A DNA stretch of 64,000 nt. Origin: Notospermus geniculatus. Lineage: Eukaryota; Nemertea; Pilidiophora; Heteronemertea; Lineidae. Location of the stretch: contig NMRB01000012.1 in assembly GCA_002633025.1 (NCBI GenBank), forward strand, positions 399,114 through 463,113, read 5' to 3'. A program made the position numbers and the translations under genes. The notes beneath the pieces are model-generated. The model had not been told where the DNA came from. It saw only the letters and a program-made list of their open reading frames with translations, and ran no database searches. This document shows positions 27,801 to 36,800 of this stretch, in pieces. Each line of letters opens with the position of its first letter. The stretch's first letter is position 1.

Positions 27801-30800
27801 TACGCATCGGGACAAAAAACCATATGAGTGTAAATTTGAAGGCTGTGATAAGAGTTACTCTGATGCAAGGTCACTCCGGCGCCACCTTGAGAACCACCAT
27901 CAAAATATGGATCCTAACATGCAATACAATGGCAGCCGTTACGGGCCACCGCCATTCCTGGGTAGTGCTTCCAGTAATAATTCAAGTTTCAACAATAGTG
28001 CCAGTAGTTCATCAAATCAGCAGGGCCAGTATTTCCAGTTTGAAAAACCTCATTACCAAGGTGCTAGTCAGAACCAACTTGATGGGCAGTCATCATGGCA
28101 AGGCCAGGGCCAGGTGGCGTACAGAAGTGGTGAACGGTCACCGGGCTATCTTCAACAGATCAGTCCAATCAGCCCCGCCCCTGGAGTTCCTCAGTCGCAT
28201 CCTACTAGCCCGATGCATGGGGCACCACCTCAAAGACCAAATTGGATGAACCCTTTTGAGTAAGTATCAACTGGGGCTTAACCGAACTAGATTCCTGTGT
28301 CATTAAACTTGAATGTATGCGGAAATCAAAAGGGCAGAAGGTCACCTGTGCTTGTTGTGTCATACTTACGTGAAGTCAAAGCAGGTGTTAATGTTGTCAT
28401 GGTTGTGAAGTTATGAAGTGGGGCATTCACATTTTAACTTCTGTCTTTTCACAACTTCTCCTGGGAATTGGATAAATACATGTTTGATTATTGCTTTCTG
28501 AGTTAATGCAACATCGCTTATAGGAAAAACCCTCAGTCTGAAATCTGTTTAAAAGTGTAATTCTATTCTGTGCTTTATTTCTAGGGCGAAATCTCCTGAA
28601 AGAAAAATGATGGGGTAGGCTTCATCTTGCCACTCTGTACCTTTAGGGCTTTTACCCTGCTTCCTGCACCATAGCACTGCTTAGCCTGAAGATCACAAAG
28701 CTATGGTATTAGGTGTACAATACTTCATCATATTAGTGGAAACTTACGATCCCGACTGCCGATACCTGTACGGGGTCCTCTATTTTAGAAAAAAGCATGT
28801 GCCATTTCATGCGTCTCTCTCGCTAGTTAATAAAACATGGCGTCAGCTTTATGAGTTGGCGGGATTAGGGATCAGTTGTAAATTGTACAGTCGCCATCTG
28901 CACATTTAGCCCACCCCATCATTTCTTTCATGGCATAACTTCAGTTTGATCATAGTCTTTGTACCGATGTAAATTTCATAGCATAAACTCGAAAAATTGC
29001 CATGGGTGATTAAGTCGCATTGCATACTATCAGAATTGCACTGACACAGCCCAAAAGATAGCAAGAAGAATGTGTCATATCGCAGTAGTTAGCTATTAAA
29101 CATCCCATGGCAACCATTGCTGGAAATGACATGGCTGGGGGCATCACTCAATGTGCATGTCATGTTTGTGTACCTTATACGCCGAAGGGTGTTCTGGAGT
29201 GCATTTGTGCACCAACCTCGGTCTCGCCCGAGAAAAAGGTTAAAATGTTGCAACATACTTCGCAAGTTCATCCACCCTTTATTGGGAACTGCCATTTCAG
29301 AGCATGTGCATGTGAACCATTGTCAATGATCTTGAAGAAATCAAATCATATTCAAGTTCTGTTAGCGTCAGATTGTTAGAAGCCCTTCATTCTTGACATA
29401 CTCTGCTGCTGTTCCTACTTACTTTGCCTCACCAGGCTTATAATAGGGAACCCCGATCACGCAGACCACGCGAGAATATACGCGTGGTTTTGAACTGATA
29501 GTACACCAATGCCACCTATTATTCATGACGATTCAAGGTGTGATTGGCCGTGCTTGGTGAACCGCATCTCTCGAACAATGGGCCTAGGTCAACGCTAGGT
29601 GTCTCGTCTGCTCTATCAGTAGTCATCACGTGACCAATTGGCGCTCCCCATTCAGGAGGACTTTGCTTTACATGTTTTCTCCTCTGCCGTTAGAAGTTTA
29701 CCCTCTTTAGTGTTAACTAGTGGTGTGTGGTGTGAAGTCATCGAGTAACCTTCAGGGCCACTTTCCTCAGGCGTGTTGCTTTTAGTACACGTACTCCCAT
29801 TTCTCATAGTGAAAATAAACTGGTGTGTTTGGATTGTCAGAGTGGTGCAGTGCATAATTGACCGCTTGTCGTGTCTGTGGTTCCAGGTTCAGTCCCCGGT
29901 CTGACCTGCTCTTCACATGATAGAGGGGGTGACTCTCTTTGACATCACGGGTACACTGGTTTCCTCCTGCTGTACATTATAATTTGCCCAAAAGTGTTTT
30001 CTGTTCATCTTAATTCTGAATTTCAGATGCCATCCCATAAAAAAACATTGCTTCGAAGACCTGCCTCCTGAGTTGCAGGTTGTCGAGTGGTTTCTGGAGT
30101 GGACCCTTGATGACTTCACTGTATTTTGCTCATGTTACATTTCTTTTTGTCTTCTATAGTGAAGGACCAAAGCCAGTCGAGTGCAGTTTGTGTCACAGAC
30201 GATTTAAAAATATTCCTGCCCTAAATGGCCATATGAGACTTCACGGTGGATATTTCAAGAAGGTGAGAAATTTGTAAATTATGTCAGCGAGATATGGTTT
30301 ATGTAGATTACAGTTAGCGGCCACTCTGACATCAAAATCAACCAAAAAACCTATACATGTAATTTCAAGTGTGATCAATTTATGTCACAAACCAATTGCA
30401 CTAACAGGTGATGACAGCTTGTGTTACACTCAATTCCTGTCACATTACTGATCTGTATTACAATGATATTGTCTACTATGTCTACTATGGAGGTAGTTTT
30501 CCGTGAAAAGAGGCGGATTTCAAGTACTTGTCTAGGCCTTCGTACACTACATATTTTCCCTAAGTTTTCTGTTTGACACACTGGACTCCATCTTGTGGTG
30601 TATAGCTGGAACTACAAGTATCAAGTTTACGCAGCTGGCAATTCCTGATCAATGTATGTACAGTGTATTTACATAATGAGAAAAATAAGCAAGTGACGCC
30701 TGCTGTTAGCAATGGTGTGCTTGTACATGTAGTTATTTACAGTTTGCCTCACAGGGGGGTGACAGTGACAACAATTCGAAATGACACAATGCTAAACATG

Positions 30801-33800
30801 CCAGCACCCTGTTGCAAAGATGTGTCTAGTTTTTCATTCCTATTCATTCGGCGCATGTTAGAACATGCACGTACCGGTATATGAATCAATGCTGTATAGG
30901 CCCTCGACATGGGAAGTACATTACAAATGCAAACTAGTGAATGCTTTTACTTCCTTTCTGATGTACAAATGCACTGGAAGATCCTGTATAAAACTGAGGT
31001 AAAAGCATTTTACTAGGCTTTATTCATAGCTACTGATATCTGACTCCAACTAAGTCACGTGAACCTTCTTTTCCGATACCTGACTCCAACTCATGTGAAT
31101 CTTTTTTTATTGGGAAACTTCGTTGTTTTTACTCCTTATCACTATATGCAATAGATTCTGCAGTGAATTGTTAATCAGAGGTCATGCATACGTCACGATA
31201 AACAGCTGTGTTTAAGTTGTTAATCCATTGGCTCTGATGATATTGTTTGTGCCGCGATGCTGTCTATTGTACCCACCAATGCATTACCAATAACAACACA
31301 TAGAGAATCATATGGTTGTCCTATTCTGCGGTCAGGCAAGAGATTCTGGGTTGACTTGGGGAGAACTACCTGTACTATATTTGAAAGATCCATATCCTGA
31401 TGTAATTACTTTGAAGATGACATGCTTTGAAGCAGTTTCATTTTCATTCAGTTTTGCATGAACCTGCAGTTCGTGCCCATGACAACAGAAAAACCTTCGC
31501 ATTCAAACCGTTGTGTAACCTCTCTATTGAGAACACCTTTGGGACTCAGAGATGCTATCCTTAATTGAGATGTCTCCTCATCAGAGAGGTCAAAATGAAT
31601 GAAAATGGTTGATTTGTCACTGAATTTCTTACTCTGTATTAGTGAGGTGTCTTCCTGGGGGAGAGTTGTCTGCTCAGGGAGGTTCCACTCTATAACTGGT
31701 TGGGGCACGGTGTGTTGGAGGTTTTTTTTGATACACACCATAAGTATATGTAGAGAAGGTGAGGACACTTGCTCTCCCAAGATGACGGGTCCGATTTTTA
31801 AACTCCCGATTTCACTGTAATTTAAGTCATGTCAGCCAGAAAAAACACATCGAACGTATCCTTTGTGAATTAAACTTTGCATCTGTGATATTCCTTTCAA
31901 TATTATTCCCCGATTATGAGCAGAAAACGGCACTTAAAATGACGAAACTTCGAATGGNAATCAATAATAACTGGGTCCGCTATATGCATTGAATTGAGCC
32001 GTAGTGACACCTATTGGTCAACTCACTGACAGCTCCTATTGTGTTGATCCTTGTACATGTAAACTTTGACAGCTTTTCTTGCGAAGCAGCCCCTGAACTC
32101 CTGCTGTCAAAGACTGGAGCCTGTATTCATCTTCTGTTTACACTCGTATCCAACTGGCCTGGTGGCATAAATGGTACTTTTAAAAGCATTATTCAGAAGT
32201 GTCACATGTATGTAGGATTATATAGCGATGTGCCAAATTATATCGCCGTCAAGCATAAACAACATACATTGTGAATGATTTATTTTTCTCAGGTTATTGA
32301 TTAACATACATGATTACGCAAGGGTGATAATGCACTGAAGTCTTGATTGAGCGGTCCATACACCATGTACACCACCCAATATTATTGCACAATATGGGGC
32401 CCGAAATGGGTCATGTGCTTCTGGCATAATGGATAGAAGAAAGATTGGAAAATAGTGCCCATTTTGATCCTCATATTGTGCAATAATATTGATCATGTAT
32501 GGGTCGTTATGCAGTTGTTCGAATGGTGATGTAAAACCACCATAATGACATACATTAAAGTCTATCATGGAAAAATGGCTGCCCCTGAAGTGGTTTGTTC
32601 CATCACCTGTTGCACTTGCATTGTTTTTACGTCAAATTTATCTTAATTGTACTATTGGCTGTTGCACTTCATCTTGAGGATTGTTTCATTGGGCATGATG
32701 GTGGAGAACATATCCGTGCCTAGGTCCATTTGACCCTTCAGTGTGGTTTGTACTGGAGGAAGCCCGTGCTTTGGTTTAGTAATATTGGTAAACATTTTAT
32801 CGAAAATTACTGACATTTTACATCGAAAAGTTTTTGCATCTTCTTTCAGGATCCTGCTCCGCCTACAAACCCCAAGAAAGATGATGCATCTGAGAATACA
32901 GAGAAGCAAAATGGGTTGAGTACAGCAAGGACTACAGTGGGAGGCACGCCAGTAGCGAGTTCTTACCCCCACTATAAACAGTCCTTTCAGAGTCAGCAAC
33001 AACAGCAGCCGCAGACTCAGCAACAGCCGATACAGAACCGGTCCAACCAAATGTTGCCACCACCACAGCCGACGCATGGTTTCTTGTCCCAGAGGCAAAA
33101 TCCTGGCGTCCAGCAACACCAGACTGCTCTTCAGCCACAGCAGGGTAATTCTCAAGTCAGCATCCAGCAGCAGCAGCAACAGCAGGCAAGTTCTCAACCA
33201 CAGGTGTCCCTGCCGCAACAATCGAATCTTCAACAGTCAAACCTACAGCGGCATCAAGCGATCCAACAAGCATTGCAACAGCATTCCCTTCAACAGCAGA
33301 CGCAGGCCCTGCATCAGCAACAGCAACAGCAAGGACTCTACCAGTCTCCGTTTGTTTCGACGTCTGATCAACAAAATCAGATGTCGAGACCAAATTTATC
33401 GGCTATCCAAGCCCATCTGAATAATCCATCCAGCAATCTCACAGAGGCTTCAGTCACACAGGACCAGCTTCTGTCTCAGTCGTCCCAGCTCGGGATCAGT
33501 TCTACATCAGGCAGGGACATGTCACACTCACATTCAAACCAAATGAATATCAACTCTGTTGCCGGTGCCGACCTCAGTGATCTGAAGCTTATCTCATCCG
33601 TAGCCGGGGCGTTCCCGTCGGCCCCTGTCAACTCTATTGCACCATCTCTACAGACACTACTTCAGAGTAATGCGTTGCCACCAGCTGCTTCGCTCGCAAC
33701 CGGGTCCAATGATTTAGTTACGCAACAGTTGGCCATGGCAGTCATTTCGGAGGCACAGAATACGTTGACGCAGAACCTATTGACCAGTAATGCTAGTGGG

Positions 33801-36800
33801 TCAAATACAGATTCTATGCTCGAGGACAGTGCTAGTCAACTGAGGAGCATCATGGACAATGAGGTACTCCGCCAGAAACTCTTAGAAGGTCTAGGGAACA
33901 ATCTTTATATAACGAATGACAAACTTCAGAATATTCCAGAATTTGCTGTACCAGAACCGGTGGATCCTAATCCTACTCATCATCAGAATGGAGCTGAGGG
34001 GATGTTCACCCCGATAAGTGACATGTTGCCTGAGAAAAAGCCATTGATGACGAGTGAGGTCGCAAAACAGTTGTCGATCAAGTCGCCAACTACTGGACAC
34101 ACATTCTCTTTCCCCGATCGTGCCCCTTCGCAGCTTTTCAACATGCCACAAGATATGGACGTGCTCCATGTAAACAACATGAAACCCAAGACTGATCAGA
34201 ATGAACGAAAGCGGCACTTGAGTGCTGACCCAGATAAATTCACTACTCCTAAGCGTCCACGCAACGTTCAAAGTAGCCTTGCGACATTGTTACAAAACCG
34301 ATTGCACAGACGACAGGAGGCCTTACAGGTTAAAAATGATAACGCTACCAATGACTATGAGGTTGCCCGGACATTTATAAAGGAGGAGAATCATGGTGTT
34401 CATAAGGCAAAACTAGATGATGAGGTCTTTCAACGGCCGAGGAGTAAAGCGGAGGAACCATTGCGGAGACCAAATAGTAGGCCAGAGGACCCATTGTCAA
34501 AGTCCTGTCCAGACACTGGTGCTCTGTTCCGTAATCCTACTACTCTGCAGACTAGTCCGCTGAGGGGACGACGTAAACCACGTCCAGAGCCGCTGTTCAT
34601 CCCGCCTCATGTCAATACTTTCGGATTCCAAAGTCGTCTGCGGTCGCCACGGCTCTGGGATGGCGACATGAGGAATATGTCGGCACGTGGGATGACGCCG
34701 CCGCCGTACACACCTCCACCCATGCTTAGCCCTGTACGGAAGGGAGCTGGCCTGTTCTGGAGCATTCATCCACTACCGTATCGACCAGTGACACCCAAGT
34801 CGGCACCACTCACACCTAAATTTCCTATCAGTAGGAGAAGTAAGTACAAATTCAATTTCTATCAAGTAAAGATACCTAGAGTCTAAAGGTCATGGGATTG
34901 AATCATCTTTTGACCAATATTCTGTCCCTCCTGCAAAACTGGAGTTCAGTCATTAATGTCCTGTAGTCGTTTGATGATCGGATCTAAGAAGCATGAGTGA
35001 AGCTTGGTACATGTATTTTACTCGGATACACTCTCAACCATTTTGCTACTTATTTTGCAGGTAGTACAAGTAGTGCAATTTCGGAGGTTGTGACTGAAGA
35101 ACCTGACGAGGAACCACCTCCAGAAACCGATGTTAAACCGTAAGTTATAAGACTCCTATAAACTTCAAAACATATGTGATGGTTTCCTGAAATGACTGAC
35201 GACATACAATTTCATGGTATTTGCCTATGACTTGCCTCAAAGATGCCAATTTACCAAGTGGTGGACAGGCTGTTCACATATTTCCAATAAATGTTGAATT
35301 AGTTGTGCATTGTGTTCAATTCCTGTGATACATGTATCTACTCGTTTCTGTCTTTCAGGCATGTCAACATCGGTGCTCAATATCAAGCCGAGATTCCTCC
35401 TTTCAATGGTATGTACATTTGTGTGTTTACACGTTTAGCTTTGTTTTGTTAGCTTCCGATGATTACCTATTCTGTGTCTGACTTATTCCATGGAAATCGT
35501 GCATTCCAGAACTGTCTGTTAGAAACTTTGACCTCACCTCCTCCTAGAGGTGGTAAGCTTGATGCTCAGTGAACAGTTTTCAGTGTGGTACACTTAATAA
35601 TAATAATAATAATAATTTGCCATATTTTATAGTGGCCCATTCACGCACTGCACGCTCTGAGGCACTTAACTCACTGTATTAACTGTGGTACAGTTAACTG
35701 TATTTGAACCATTTGTATTGCAGCCAATAAACGAGAGAGTATGAAGACCATATCATCAGAAGACCTTGTCTGGGCCCCGAGTAGCTGTGCAGACAATACA
35801 GAAGAAGAACGTAAGTTTGTGGAATCAAGGCCTTCAAGTCATTCAGCACTTAATCCAAGCAGACATCATTGCCTGCTCAGATCTCTTTCGAAGTTTCCTT
35901 GGCAGCAACATTTGAATGGAAATTATTGTCACGTTGAGAAACTCATAGTTGACTGTTACAGTTGGCTTTGTTGAGTTCAGTCATGACTTTTTTGCGATAA
36001 CCTTGTGAATTCACCAGTCCATTTGTCACTTTCAGTTCAGTGCTATTTAGATTTCGCTTGCTGTGCTGCAATACCTGGAAATGGTAACAACAAGGAGTAT
36101 GCAGTCCATCTGCTTCATCTCGTTAAAGGAGACATACATGTAAGTATTTAGAGGCAGTGCTTGTGACGGATGACTATTTGTCCAAGTTGGCTCTAGCTGA
36201 CTTAAAGTTATATCCTAGTAACAGCTACTATGCACACGAATGTTGTCTGTTGTAACCATTTTGGTGCTAAATCAGCGATAGAATGTTGACTTAGGGAATC
36301 AGCCTCTCTGTCTCCTTATATTGTTTTTCAACTGGAATTGTATTCTTCCCTTTGCAGAAAGCCCTACGAATGCTCATGCAAGGGGAGGCGAAGTATCCCA
36401 AGGGCCATGCATTAGCCTCTTACCGTTACCAAGGTAAATATCACTGGATTACCGCAATTTAAGAAAATGGTTAAGGGAATGTCAATTAACCCATGGATAC
36501 TATGTACAATGTGCATGATAGTCAGAGGTTTGCATTCTCACTATGTTTTTCAGAGTCTGATAGTTGGTCAACTGAAGAAATTGAGATGTACCATCAGGCC
36601 TTGCTGAAGTGTGATAAGGATTTCTTTAGTATTGCATGTGAGGTAAGTTGGGTCCGACTAGAGGTCACATGAGCCCATGTTTCCGTTGTGCCAATCTGAC
36701 TCTCCCGAATTTGATACGAGTTTCTGTTAATCTGTGTTGTATTCCAGATAAAGAAAACAACAAAACAGTGCATCGAATTCTACTATCTGTGGAAGAAAGT

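Noticed and set aside
32652-33233. 193-codon minus-strand frame with Leu runs
   Set aside because: It is the antisense shadow of the CAG/CAA-rich Gln exon.
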